Shown in pieces: positions 1-9,547 of a stretch of DNA of 33,515 nucleotides (positions within the stretch are counted from its first letter, which is position 1; each line of letters starts with the position of its first letter). The notes under the pieces were generated by a model. That model was not told the DNA's origin. It made no database searches and worked only from the letters and a program-made list of their open reading frames with translations. The position numbers were made by a program, and so were the translations under genes. This stretch comes from DATLZB01 sp035574175 (lineage in GTDB: Bacteria; Pseudomonadota; Alphaproteobacteria; Rhizobiales; Hyphomicrobiaceae). Location of the stretch: NCBI GenBank assembly GCA_035574175.1, contig DATLZB010000102.1, positions 1-33,515 of the forward strand, given 5' to 3'.

Positions 1-129
1 ATGGGACTCGGCCGGCTCCCCGGAGACATCGTCATCGAGCGCGAGAACTTCCGCCTCTACCTGCCGCTGATGACGAGCCTGCTTTTGAGCATCGCCCTGA
101 GCGTCCTGCTATGGCTCATCAACCGGTGA
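1..129 (+). CDS. DUF2905 family small membrane protein (3' part)
   Basis: The frame is open from the window edge to a TGA at 127-129. It gives 42 residues starting GLGRLPGDI, followed by one hydrophobic helix and ending LLWLINR. This matches the C-terminal half of DUF2905 proteins, which are about 65-75 residues long with two membrane helices flanking a GRLPGDI-type motif. The ATG at position 1 is probably an internal Met, so the true start and first helix would lie upstream of the window. Function of the family is unknown. Confidence 0.75.
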   Translation: MGLGRLPGDIVIERENFRLYLPLMTSLLLSIALSVLLWLINR

Positions 130-152
130 GCGGCCTGCACCCACGCCCCTCA

Positions 153-170
153 TGCCGGCGCAGGCCGGCA
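153..170. terminator. Palindromic hairpin between convergent genes
   Basis: TGCCGG at 153-158 pairs with CCGGCA at 165-170 around a 6-nt loop. It lies in the 61-nt gap between the convergent DUF2905 and methylcrotonyl-CoA carboxylase genes, where a bidirectional terminator is expected. There is no U-run, so it could instead be one of the short GC-rich palindromic repeats common in alphaproteobacterial genomes. Confidence 0.35.
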
Positions 171-190
171 CCCACGCCAGGGGTCGCATC

Positions 191-1798
<1,608 letters not shown>

Positions 1799-1859
1799 GG
1801 GCGTTTCCCATCGCCCGCCGGCGACGAGCGACCGCCAATGGGCACGGCCCCTCGACCGC

Positions 1860-3071
1860 TCAAATTTTGACGAGCATGCCCGTCGTATACATCACGGCGA
1901 TGCCGAGCACGACGCCGCCGATCGTCGCCGGTGTGGACAGCGCCGCCGTCGTGCCACCGGAGCTGCGCACCAGATAAGCCCCGACCTCCACGATCACCTG
2001 CAGGATGGCGCCGGCCCCGACGGCGAGCGCAAGGGCCGACCACTGCGGGCTGTAGGCGAGGCTGCCGAGCCACATGCCGAGAATGGCCGGCGCGCCGGCG
2101 AGCAGCGTGAGCCCGGCAAAGTGCGCAAGTGTGGGGCGGGCCTTGAGAAGCGGTGCGGCAATGCCGATGCCCTCCGTAACGTTGTGCAGCGTGAAGCCGA
2201 GCACCAGGAAGGTACCGAGCGCCGCCGCGCCGGCGGCGAAGGCAGCGCCGATGGCGAGCCCCTCTCCCAAATTGTGCAGCCCGATGCCGAGCGCGATGTA
2301 TCCGGCAAGCGCCAAGCCGGTCGGCGCGCCGTGCCGCCGGCCGGCGGCGAGCAGCAGCAGGAAGGTCGAGAGCCCGGCGACAACCACCATCACGTGACCC
2401 TGGAAGGCGGCCGCCGTCCTCCCAGCGAGCTCCATGGCGTCTTCGACAGTGTCGACCAGCAGGAAAGCGAGGAGCCCGACGGTAAGCGCCAATACGAAAG
2501 CGATTCCGCCCTGACGCAGGCGGCTCAGCACGGGAAACAACATGAGCCCGATCGCCACCGGCAGGATGCCGACGAAGGTGCCGACCAGCGCCTGCGGCAG
2601 AAGCTGGTTGGCGCTCGGCTCAGGCGTTGCCACTGCGACCGCGATCTCGTGCTCGAAGGCCGTGCCCGTGTTGGTGATGACCTTGACCTTGTGCGCCTCC
2701 CCGAGCACCCAGGGATAAGGAATGTGCAGCCACGCCGTGGCCAAGCGAGCAAGCTCCCCCGGCGGTTCCTGGCTGAACGCCCAGTAGGCGTCGTCCACCT
2801 GCACTTGCGCAATTCTCATCGGCTCCGAGCCTCCGGCGCGCACCTTGAGGTGGATGCCCTCGCCATCGAGCAGGGTGCGCTCGAAGGTCAAGTGCTCGAC
2901 GGGAGGAGCGCCCGTATCGAACACCTTGAGCGGATCGGCGAACACCAGCCAGGCCGCGGCCAGCCCAAGCAGCCCGACGGGCAGCACCAGCCACAGGAGA
3001 TCGAGCATAGAAAAGCCCGCTCGTGACGGGGCGTCGGTCACAACGCGCGAGGATACCGGGGCCTCGTTCAT
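1860..3071 (-). CDS. ZIP-family metal permease with N-terminal extracytoplasmic domain
   Basis: This is a 403-residue membrane protein. Residues 23-44 form a first helix. Residues 45-150 are hydrophilic and strand-rich, probably a periplasmic beta-sandwich. From about 160 to the end there are seven or eight helices. The core has the ZIP metal-site signatures HNLGEG (H266, N267, E270) and HNVTEG (H296, N297, E300). ZIP proteins import divalent metals such as Zn, Fe or Mn; the substrate here cannot be read from sequence. The start was chosen as the ATG at 3071, whose ATGA overlaps the stop of the upstream multicopper oxidase, indicating translational coupling. The open frame extends further upstream, but only as a shadow of the oxidase. 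The extra domain is not part of the minimal ZIP fold. Confidence 0.85.
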   Translation of the reverse strand: MNEAPVSSRVVTDAPSRAGFSMLDLLWLVLPVGLLGLAAAWLVFADPLKVFDTGAPPVEHLTFERTLLDGEGIHLKVRAGGSEPMRIAQVQVDDAYWAFSQEPPGELARLATAWLHIPYPWVLGEAHKVKVITNTGTAFEHEIAVAVATPEPSANQLLPQALVGTFVGILPVAIGLMLFPVLSRLRQGGIAFVLALTVGLLAFLLVDTVEDAMELAGRTAAAFQGHVMVVVAGLSTFLLLLAAGRRHGAPTGLALAGYIALGIGLHNLGEGLAIGAAFAAGAAALGTFLVLGFTLHNVTEGIGIAAPLLKARPTLAHFAGLTLLAGAPAILGMWLGSLAYSPQWSALALAVGAGAILQVIVEVGAYLVRSSGGTTAALSTPATIGGVVLGIAVMYTTGMLVKI

Positions 3072-4204
3072 GCCACCTCTCCCGTGACCTCGAACATGCC
3101 CATCCAACCGAGCTCGGCGAACTCGGACTGGTGCGCATGGAACATGTACTGTCCGGGCTCGTGGTCCCTGTAGGTGAACTCGAGGATGCCGCGCTGCGCC
3201 TGGCACTGCATCACGGTGTCGATCGTTTTGAGCGTCGGGGCAAGCGTCGTTCCATGGTCATAATAGTCGAAGAAGTTGCCATGCAGGTGGAACGAGTTGA
3301 TTGGATCGAACTCGGTCACATTGATGAGATAAATGCGCACCGGCCTGCGGCGCTCGAGCTTGATGGCGTGCTTCATGTAATGATGGCCGACCGTGTTGAC
3401 GGCGTAGACCTCGTTCTCACCGTCGAAGTTGGTGTCGAAGGCGTTCATCACCATTACCAGCTCCTGCCATTCCCGGTTCTCCGCGCTGCCCAACAGACGC
3501 GAGCGCGCAACCGCCGCCTCCGCCGGATGGCGGGCCGGATCCGGATCGATGATGAAAGCGCCGTACATGCCCTTGTGGATGTGGCGTTTGAGCGGCAGCG
3601 CGTGGCAGTGATAGAGATGGCAGCCGAAGGGGAGCGCATCAAATTCGTAGACGAACTCGGCCCCCGGGCCGATCACGCCAGCGCCCGGCACGCCGTCCAT
3701 GCGGGCCGAGTGGATGCCGTGGAAGTGCATTGAGTGCGGATGCGAGCCGTAGTTCTTGAACACGATGCGCACCCGATCGCCCTCGGTGACGCGCAACGTC
3801 GGACCGGGCACGCGCCCGTTGTAAGTCCAGGCCGGGAACATCACGCCGGGCACGATCTCGATCTCCTTGTCCTCGGCCACCACCTCGAACGAGCGCAGCG
3901 TCCGCCCGTCGGGCAGCTTCGACGTCGTGCCGGTCGTCCAGTCGCTGAGGAGAGCTGAGGGATCGAAGCCGTTGCGCGCGCTGTCGACGTCGCCCATGCT
4001 GATCATGTGGCCGTGCACGTTATGGCCGCCCGCATGCACGCTCTGGCCCGAAGGCGGTGCGGGCCCGTTGTGGGCAGTGTGTGGTCCGCCCGACTGTGCC
4101 GCCACCTTGGCGAGCACGGCGCCGAGCGCGGAGGCCCCCGTTGCCGCTACCCCGCTGAGGATCATTCCCCGACGGCTCAGCCTTTGTTGAAGCCAGCGCT
4201 GCAT
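3068..4204 (-). CDS. Tat-exported two-domain multicopper oxidase
   Basis: This is a 378-residue cupredoxin protein. The start at 4204 follows a strong ribosome-binding site (GGGAGG) and begins a Tat signal with SRRGMIL (R11, R12) and a hydrophobic stretch to about residue 36, so it is exported folded. A His-rich linker follows (H42, 45, 57, 61, 64, 66). Copper motifs are HPHSMHFHG (155-163), HLYHCH...H...M (H196, H199, C200, H201, H208/210, M213), HLHG (306-309) and HAHQ (356-359). The only cupredoxin Cys motif is in the first domain. That places the type 1 copper there, as in nitrite-reductase-like and two-domain oxidases rather than three-domain laccases. Nitrite reductase is unlikely because the HxHG/HCH pattern is oxidase-like. 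Its stop overlaps the ZIP gene start, suggesting oxidation of a metal or control of its redox state. Substrate unknown. Confidence 0.88.
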   Translation of the reverse strand: MQRWLQQRLSRRGMILSGVAATGASALGAVLAKVAAQSGGPHTAHNGPAPPSGQSVHAGGHNVHGHMISMGDVDSARNGFDPSALLSDWTTGTTSKLPDGRTLRSFEVVAEDKEIEIVPGVMFPAWTYNGRVPGPTLRVTEGDRVRIVFKNYGSHPHSMHFHGIHSARMDGVPGAGVIGPGAEFVYEFDALPFGCHLYHCHALPLKRHIHKGMYGAFIIDPDPARHPAEAAVARSRLLGSAENREWQELVMVMNAFDTNFDGENEVYAVNTVGHHYMKHAIKLERRRPVRIYLINVTEFDPINSFHLHGNFFDYYDHGTTLAPTLKTIDTVMQCQAQRGILEFTYRDHEPGQYMFHAHQSEFAELGWMGMFEVTGEVA

Positions 4205-4257
4205 GCAAAACCTCCCTTTGCACGAGGCGGATGCGGGTTGCTTCTGTTTATTGCAAC

Positions 4258-4272
4258 TGAGAATAATTTGCA
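4258..4272 (-). promoter_or_regulatory. Candidate Fur-family operator upstream of the oxidase-ZIP genes
   Basis: On the plus strand the 15-mer reads TGAGAATAATTTGCA, a 7-1-7 inverted arrangement close to the Fur consensus (tgataat-n-attatca). It lies about 54 nt upstream of the multicopper oxidase start codon and is flanked by two direct copies of TTGCAACT (4251-4258 and 4268-4275). A Fur or Mur-type regulator binding here would fit a metal-handling operon. The site was recognised by eye and binding is inference. Confidence 0.4.
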
Positions 4273-4370
4273 ACTAGCCGCGCCGCCTTGAGCGGTGTTC
4301 TCCCTGTGCCCTAGTTTTGCCGGCTTGCTCGCTTTCCCATCGGCCAGACGAGGCAGCGCGAGGGTGACCG

Positions 4371-4787
4371 GTGAACCTCAGGATGTTCGCATTGTGCCTG
4401 GCGGTCGGGGTTGCCGCAGCGGGGCTCGCTCAACGGGCAGCGGCCCAGGGTGGACCCGTCTATGAGCTCAGCCAGGCAGAGCTCGCCCTTGACTGCCGCC
4501 GGCTCACCGGCCGCATGCAGGTGCGCATCCTGCAGCTGCGCGAGCACGCACAAAATGCGAAGTCAAGCGAGGTCGCGCGGCTCGCCCAGCAGACGCTCAC
4601 GCCTCTGACGGGTGGCTCCCTGCACGGCGCCAATCCCGACCTTCAGTATCAGCGCGATCTCGCCATGCTCCACGCCTACAACCGCCGCCTGGCCGAGAAG
4701 AAGTGCCCGACCTTCAATCTGGAGGCCGAGCTCCAGCCCCAGCCCGTCACGAGCACGCCGCGGCCTGTGGTGCCGAAGCGCAACTAG
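4371..4787 (+). CDS. Small secreted protein of unknown function
   Basis: This 138-residue protein is not recognised as a named family. It has a clear signal peptide (hydrophobic residues 6-20, cleavage likely after AQRAAAQ). The mature part is mainly helical, has two Cys (in DCRRL and KKCPTF), and ends in a Pro-rich tail, PQPVTSTPRPVVPKRN. The GTG at 4371 was chosen because GAGGG lies at a good distance upstream; the ATG at 4383 is an alternative that would shorten the signal peptide. It is divergent from the multicopper oxidase and shares its 166-nt intergenic region. Confidence 0.65.
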   Translation: MNLRMFALCLAVGVAAAGLAQRAAAQGGPVYELSQAELALDCRRLTGRMQVRILQLREHAQNAKSSEVARLAQQTLTPLTGGSLHGANPDLQYQRDLAMLHAYNRRLAEKKCPTFNLEAELQPQPVTSTPRPVVPKRN

Positions 4788-5056
4788 CGTGTGCCACCAA
4801 GAGCGGGCGGCTCTGGTGCAAGCCCGGTGCTTGAACCGGAACCGGGCCGGCTGCGCTCACGAACGTCAAATCCTTCTGTCTACTGGAACGCTTGAGCGGC
4901 TGTTAGGCTCTGCAGCCTGACGTTCCACGCGGCGCAGCCACCTTCCGCACGTGGGCCACGGCGGCGCGTGCACCGGTTGTCTCGGTGAGGAGGTCGAGCG
5001 TCTCCTCATCGTGAGGGACTACGCGCGCCCCCACTCAGTCGCGGGCTACCGCCAGA

Positions 5057-6256
5057 CTAGTCGCAGCGTTCGAGCGCTACCGCCGTCGCCTCGCCGCCGC
5101 CGATGCACAAGGCGGCCACCCCGCGCCTCTCGCCGTATTTTTGCATGGCTGCGAGCAGCGTGACGATGATGCGCGCCCCCGATGCGCCGATGGGATGCCC
5201 CAACGCACACGCCCCGCCGTGCACATTGACCTTCTCATGCGGCAGGCCGAGGTCGCGCATCGCCGCCATCGCCACCACAGCGAACGCCTCGTTGATTTCG
5301 TAGAGTCCGACATCGCCCGTTTGCCAGCCGGCGGTGGCGAGCACCTTGCGGATGGCCTCGATCGGCGCAGTGGTGAACCAGGCCGGCGCTTGCGCGTGAC
5401 TGGCGGTGGCGACGATGCGCGCGGCCGGCGCAAGGCCGCGCCGTTTGGCCGCGCGCTGTCGCATCAACACCAGCGCCGCCGCGCCGTCCGAGATGGAGCT
5501 CGAGTTGGCGGCCGTCACCGTGCCGTTTTCGCGGAACGCAGGTTTGAGCCGTGGGATCTTGGCCGGGTCGGCGGTGAAGGGCTGCTCGTCGCGAATCACC
5601 TCGGTGCGACCCGAGCGGTCCTCAACTCCGACGGTCACGATCTCGGACCTGAAGCTGCCGTCCTCGTTGGCGGCCTTGGCGCGCCTGAGGCTTTCGAGCG
5701 CGAATGCGTCCTGCGCGGCGCGCGTGAACTGGTAGCGCTCGGCCGTGTCCTCGGCGAAGGTACCCATCAGCCGGCCCTTGTCGTAGGCGTCTTCGAGACC
5801 ATCGAGGAACATGTGATCGAAGACCTGGCCGTGCCCGAGGCGTTGGCCAGAGCGCAGCTTCGGCAACAGGTAGGGCGCATTGGTCATGCTCTCCATGCCG
5901 CCGGCGACGATGATGTCGTCGCTGGCCCGTGCCTGCAGCGCCTCGGCAGCCTGCATGACCGTCTTCATGCCGGAGCCACACATCTTGTTGACGGTCGTAC
6001 ACGGCACGTCATCGCAGAGGCCCGCGGCCAATGCAGCCTGCCGTGCCGGGGCCTGACCGAGACCCGCCGGGAGCACGCAGCCCATCAACACCTCACTCAC
6101 CTCGCGTGGGTCAATGCCGGCGCGCGCAACAGCAGCCCTGATGGCCACCGCGCCGAGCTGCGGTGCGGCAAGCGACGCCAGCGCGCCCTGGAAGCCGCCG
6201 ATCGGCGTACGCGCCGCCGCCGCAATGACGACCGGGTCCGCCGCATCCCGGGCCAT
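5057..6256 (-). CDS. Acetyl-CoA C-acetyltransferase (thiolase)
   Basis: This 399-residue protein is full length for thiolase II enzymes. It condenses or cleaves acetoacetyl-CoA/acetyl-CoA in fatty-acid, ketone-body or polyhydroxyalkanoate metabolism in the cytoplasm. The nucleophile is Cys93 in NKMCGSGMK. The second catalytic set is His354 in GHPIGASGAR and Cys384 in LCIGGGEA, and NEAFA (322-326) is present. The start at 6256 follows GGAG at 7 nt; a longer in-frame reading upstream has no thiolase character. Whether it acts as AtoB, PhaA or BktB cannot be told. The leucine-pathway genes nearby suggest use in acyl-CoA breakdown. Confidence 0.93.
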   Translation of the reverse strand: MARDAADPVVIAAAARTPIGGFQGALASLAAPQLGAVAIRAAVARAGIDPREVSEVLMGCVLPAGLGQAPARQAALAAGLCDDVPCTTVNKMCGSGMKTVMQAAEALQARASDDIIVAGGMESMTNAPYLLPKLRSGQRLGHGQVFDHMFLDGLEDAYDKGRLMGTFAEDTAERYQFTRAAQDAFALESLRRAKAANEDGSFRSEIVTVGVEDRSGRTEVIRDEQPFTADPAKIPRLKPAFRENGTVTAANSSSISDGAAALVLMRQRAAKRRGLAPAARIVATASHAQAPAWFTTAPIEAIRKVLATAGWQTGDVGLYEINEAFAVVAMAAMRDLGLPHEKVNVHGGACALGHPIGASGARIIVTLLAAMQKYGERRGVAALCIGGGEATAVALERCD

Positions 6257-6462
6257 GCTCGATCTCCGTCGTCTCCACTCGCCTTCCGCAGGACAACGAG
6301 GAAGCACGCGCCGGGTCCGACGGTCAATGCCTGGCCGGCGCGGAAACCATCGCGCACTTGGGCTCGGCCTCTCCCATTGTGCCCCGGTGTCGTCATAGAT
6401 TACGTGTCTGAAATTGGGCGGCAATGTCGAAAGCCCAAAAGGCCGGCCCAGGGGCTAAGACG

Positions 6463-7122
6463 ATGGGACGTTGGACGAATCCGAAGGGCTTGCTCGGTTC
6501 GGGGTGTGTGCTCGCCGGTTTCCTCGCCGCTTCCGGACTGGGTCTCGCCGCCGGTCGCTACGAGTATCGCGTGATTGGGGTGGCACCCCCTGATGCGCTC
6601 AACATCCGCGAGCGCCCTGCGAGCCAAGACGAAATCAGCAAGGCCCGCATCATCGGCCGCATTCCCTCCAATGCCGCGGGCGTGCTAGGTTCTGGCGCCA
6701 CGCGCAAGATCGGCAAGGCGCGCTGGTACGAGGTGCGCTACGGCGACCTTCGCGGCTGGGTGAACGGCCGCTTCCTGGCGCCGCTCTCCGCCGCACTCTC
6801 CAACGATCTCCAAGCCGACCTCCTTTGCTCGGGCGCCGAACCCTATTGGTCGCTCAAGGTCGAGCGGGAAGGAGCCGAGTTCAAGCGGGCCGGCGGCGCA
6901 CCCGAGCGCTACACCGTTGCCACCCGTGAGCCGTTCCAGGGCCGCGATGGCACGCTCGCGCTGCGCCTGCTCGGCGACAACGGCTCGATCAGTGCCCTGG
7001 TGCAGCACAAGGAATGGTGCAGCAACAGCGCCAACGATATCGAATACGCTTTCGAGGTCCGCGCCATCGGCATCGGCGGTAGCGAAAAGCCCCTGAGGGG
7101 ATGCTGCATGTTACAGCGGTAG
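6463..7122 (+). CDS. Secreted SH3-domain protein with COG3650-like C-terminal domain
   Basis: This is a 219-residue envelope protein. A signal peptide or anchor spans about residues 9-30. A bacterial SH3 domain follows (34-108), with ALNIRERP and the typical ending WYEVRYGDLRGWVNGRFL. The C-terminal domain (118-219) has C122 in LCSGAEPYWSL, C186 in EWCSNSANDIEYAFEV and C214-C215 in LRGCC, a layout like the COG3650 family of predicted periplasmic or membrane proteins. The ATG at 6463 was preferred because AGGGG lies 8 nt upstream and gives a compact signal peptide; the ATG at 6424 is also possible. Function unknown; SH3 domains of this kind often bind peptidoglycan. It is divergent from the thiolase gene. 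Confidence 0.8.
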   Translation: MGRWTNPKGLLGSGCVLAGFLAASGLGLAAGRYEYRVIGVAPPDALNIRERPASQDEISKARIIGRIPSNAAGVLGSGATRKIGKARWYEVRYGDLRGWVNGRFLAPLSAALSNDLQADLLCSGAEPYWSLKVEREGAEFKRAGGAPERYTVATREPFQGRDGTLALRLLGDNGSISALVQHKEWCSNSANDIEYAFEVRAIGIGGSEKPLRGCCMLQR

Positions 7123-7175
7123 GGAGCGCCATGATTTTGCCGAAGCGCTGCGCGTCTTGAGAAGGAAGCATCCGC

Positions 7176-7766
7176 ATGTCAGGCAAGCCTGCCGAAGAGA
7201 GCCGCAAGGTCTCCCGCCTACCCCCATTACCGCAACCGCTCGACCCGATCATCGAGGAGCTGTTTGCCGATACCCGTCGGCGCGGCGGCGAGCCGCTCAA
7301 TCTGCATCACACCACTGGGCACGCGCCGAAGCTCTCCAAAGCCCGGCGCATGATGACGGTGGCTTTGCGCAACGACTGCAAAACCCCGCGCAAGCTGCGC
7401 GAGCTCACCATCCTGCGCATGTCCCACATTAACGACTGCCCCTACGAGCGCGACCACCACGAGCCGCTGGGACTCAGGGCCGGGCTCACGCAGGAGCAGC
7501 TCGATGCCCTCCCCGACTGGAAGACTCATCGGCACCTGTTCAGCGAGGAGGAGCGCGCGCTGCTCGCCTATGTCGACGCCCTCGGCATCGACAGGGGCGA
7601 GGTCGACGATGCTACGTTCGCCGACATGGAGAAGCACTTTTCGCCGCAGGAGATCGTCGAGATCACCTATTGCGCAACGACCTACCTCGCCAACGCGATC
7701 GTCGTGAAGGCCTTCCGCATCGAGCGCGATTTACCCCACATCCGTGCCGCCCCCGGCAAGTTCTGA
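7176..7766 (+). CDS. Carboxymuconolactone decarboxylase family protein
   Basis: This 196-residue all-helical protein belongs to the AhpD/CMD fold. The core motif is NDCPYERDHHEPL (C88, E91, H94, H95). It has a single Cys with Glu and His in place of the CxxC pair of the peroxidase-reducing AhpD proteins, so a disulfide-reductase role is unlikely. Such CMD-like proteins are common, and most are without a known substrate. Upstream is AAGGA at 11 nt. It is convergent with the isovaleryl-CoA dehydrogenase gene, with 26 nt between the stops. Confidence 0.85.
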   Translation: MSGKPAEESRKVSRLPPLPQPLDPIIEELFADTRRRGGEPLNLHHTTGHAPKLSKARRMMTVALRNDCKTPRKLRELTILRMSHINDCPYERDHHEPLGLRAGLTQEQLDALPDWKTHRHLFSEEERALLAYVDALGIDRGEVDDATFADMEKHFSPQEIVEITYCATTYLANAIVVKAFRIERDLPHIRAAPGKF

Positions 7767-7792
7767 ATGCAGGAAGGAGGGCCTCAGTACCT

Positions 7793-8965
7793 TTACCCGG
7801 TCCGCTCGAACAGCTCCCGCCCGATCAGCATCCGCCTTATTTCGCTCGTACCCGCGCCGATCTCGTAGAGCTTGGCGTCCCGCAGCAGCCGACCGGCCGG
7901 GAGGTCGTTGATGTACCCGTTGCCGCCTAGGAGTTGTATGGCATCGAGTGCCACCTTCGTCGCCTTCTCCGCCGCGTAAAGGATGGCGCCGGCCGCATCC
8001 TGCCGCGTGATCGCTCCCCGGTCGGCGGCGCGCGCCACCGCGTAGACGTAGGCCTTGCAGGCGTTCATGCCGACGTACATGTCGGCGAGCTTGGCCTGGA
8101 CGAGCTGGAAGGTGCCGATCGCAGCACCGAATTGGCGGCGCTCGTGCACGTAGGGAATGACCAGGTCGATTGCCGCCTGCATGATGCCGAGCGGGCCACC
8201 GGCGAGGACGAGGCGCTCGTAATCGAGCCCACTCATCAGCACGCCGACGCCCTTGCCCTCTTCGCCAAGCACGTTCTCGATCGGCACCTCGCAGTCCTCG
8301 AACACAAGCTCGCCCGTGTTGGAGCCGCGCATGCCAAGCTTGTCGAGCTTCCGCGCCACGCGGAAGCCTTTGAAGGTGCGCTCCACGATGAAGGCTGTGA
8401 TCCCGCGCGGCCCCGCCGCCGGGTCGGTCTTGGCGTAGACGACGAACACGTCCCCGCCGGGACCGTTGGTGATCCACATCTTGGCGCCGTTGAGCAAGTA
8501 GCGGTCGCCCTTCTTCTCAGCGCGGAGCCTCATGGAGACGACGTCAGAGCCGGCTTCCGTCTCCGACATGGCGAGGCCGCCCACGTGTTCGCCCGAGATC
8601 AGCTTGGGCAGGTAGCGCCGCTTCTGCTCCGTAGTGCCGTTGCGCCGGATTTGGTTGACGCAGAGATTGGAATGCGCGCCGTACGAGAGCCCGACCGAGG
8701 CGGAGGCGCGGCTCACCTCCTCCATGGCCACCACGTGCTCGAGGTAACCGAGACCGGCACCGCCGAACTCCTCCTCTACGGTAATGCCGTGCAGCCCGAG
8801 CCCGCCCATTTCGGGCCACAACGCGCGGGGGAACTGATCGGTCCGGTCGATATCGGCGGCGAGTGGAGCGATTCTCTCGTTGGCGAAGGTTCGCACCGCA
8901 TCACGCAACTGATCGGTCGTCTCGCCGAGGCCGAAGTCGAAGGCCGAAAGCGCATTGGCTATCAT
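7793..8965 (-). CDS. ivd: Isovaleryl-CoA dehydrogenase
   Basis: This 390-residue protein is full length for an acyl-CoA dehydrogenase. It converts isovaleryl-CoA to 3-methylcrotonyl-CoA using FAD and passes electrons to ETF, the step before methylcrotonyl-CoA carboxylase in leucine breakdown. FAD-binding and family motifs are LAMSETEAGSD (131-141), MWITNG (163-168) and QLLGGNGY (344-351). The catalytic Glu lies at position 250 in DYERLVLAGGP, the placement typical of isovaleryl- and long-chain-specific enzymes rather than the C-terminal position used by most family members. At the C-terminal site GTSEIRR is present. Isobutyryl- or 2-methylbutyryl-CoA dehydrogenase is less likely because of this Glu placement. 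Confidence 0.94.
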   Translation of the reverse strand: MIANALSAFDFGLGETTDQLRDAVRTFANERIAPLAADIDRTDQFPRALWPEMGGLGLHGITVEEEFGGAGLGYLEHVVAMEEVSRASASVGLSYGAHSNLCVNQIRRNGTTEQKRRYLPKLISGEHVGGLAMSETEAGSDVVSMRLRAEKKGDRYLLNGAKMWITNGPGGDVFVVYAKTDPAAGPRGITAFIVERTFKGFRVARKLDKLGMRGSNTGELVFEDCEVPIENVLGEEGKGVGVLMSGLDYERLVLAGGPLGIMQAAIDLVIPYVHERRQFGAAIGTFQLVQAKLADMYVGMNACKAYVYAVARAADRGAITRQDAAGAILYAAEKATKVALDAIQLLGGNGYINDLPAGRLLRDAKLYEIGAGTSEIRRMLIGRELFERTG

Positions 8966-9045
8966 GGCAGCATCCGCCGTCTATTTATCATGGCGTGGCG
9001 CGAAGCAGTCTATAAGAGGTGCAAGGTGCTTCCCAGGCTTCGTCG

Positions 9046-9537
9046 ATGACGGAGGACGACAACGAGCGCGCCGCCCTTAAGCGGCCGTCGAGCGTGCCCT
9101 GGCCGCCCATCCTGCTGGTGGGGGTGGTGGCGGCTGCATGGGGGCTCGGGCGCCTGGCGCCCATCGAGTGGACCGGGCTCGATGATTGGCCAGCCCGCGC
9201 CGTCGGCTACGGCATCGGCATCACCGGCATCCTGATCGCCGCCTGGGGCATCGCTGCCTTGATGCAGGCCGGCACCACCGTCCTGCCCACGGCGCGGGCC
9301 AGCCGGCTCGTCACCCGCGGTCCCTACCGCCGCTGGCGCAACCCGATCTACCTGGGCGAGGTCATGATTTTGCTCGGACTCGCCGAGCTCACCCACAACA
9401 TCTGGTTCGTTGTCGCGGCCGCGGCCTTTGCTCTGCTGGTCACCTGGCTCGCCATCCTGCCCGAGGAGCGCCACCTCGAGGCGGTATTCGGTGAGCAGTA
9501 CCGCGCCTACAAGGCCCACACGCGACGCTGGCTTTAA
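9046..9537 (+). CDS. Isoprenylcysteine carboxyl methyltransferase-family membrane protein
   Basis: This 163-residue integral membrane protein has about four or five helices. The C-terminal half carries the ICMT/PEMT-like pattern GPYRRWRNPIYLGE, followed by PEERHLEAVFGEQYRAYKAHTRRWL, which binds S-adenosylmethionine in characterised relatives. Bacterial members methylate lipids or small molecules, and the substrate here is unknown. The ATG at 9046 was chosen over the GTG at 9019. The stop is 10 nt before the next gene, so the two are probably cotranscribed. Confidence 0.82.
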   Translation: MTEDDNERAALKRPSSVPWPPILLVGVVAAAWGLGRLAPIEWTGLDDWPARAVGYGIGITGILIAAWGIAALMQAGTTVLPTARASRLVTRGPYRRWRNPIYLGEVMILLGLAELTHNIWFVVAAAAFALLVTWLAILPEERHLEAVFGEQYRAYKAHTRRWL

Positions 9538-9547
9538 GGGCAAGAGC

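Noticed and set aside
4905..4918. Small hairpin AGGCT/AGCCT downstream of the thiolase
   Set aside because: Only 5 bp, about 140 nt from the stop and without a U-run.
5141..6574. 477-residue plus-strand open frame across the thiolase
   Set aside because: Antisense shadow; the thiolase on the minus strand has all catalytic residues.
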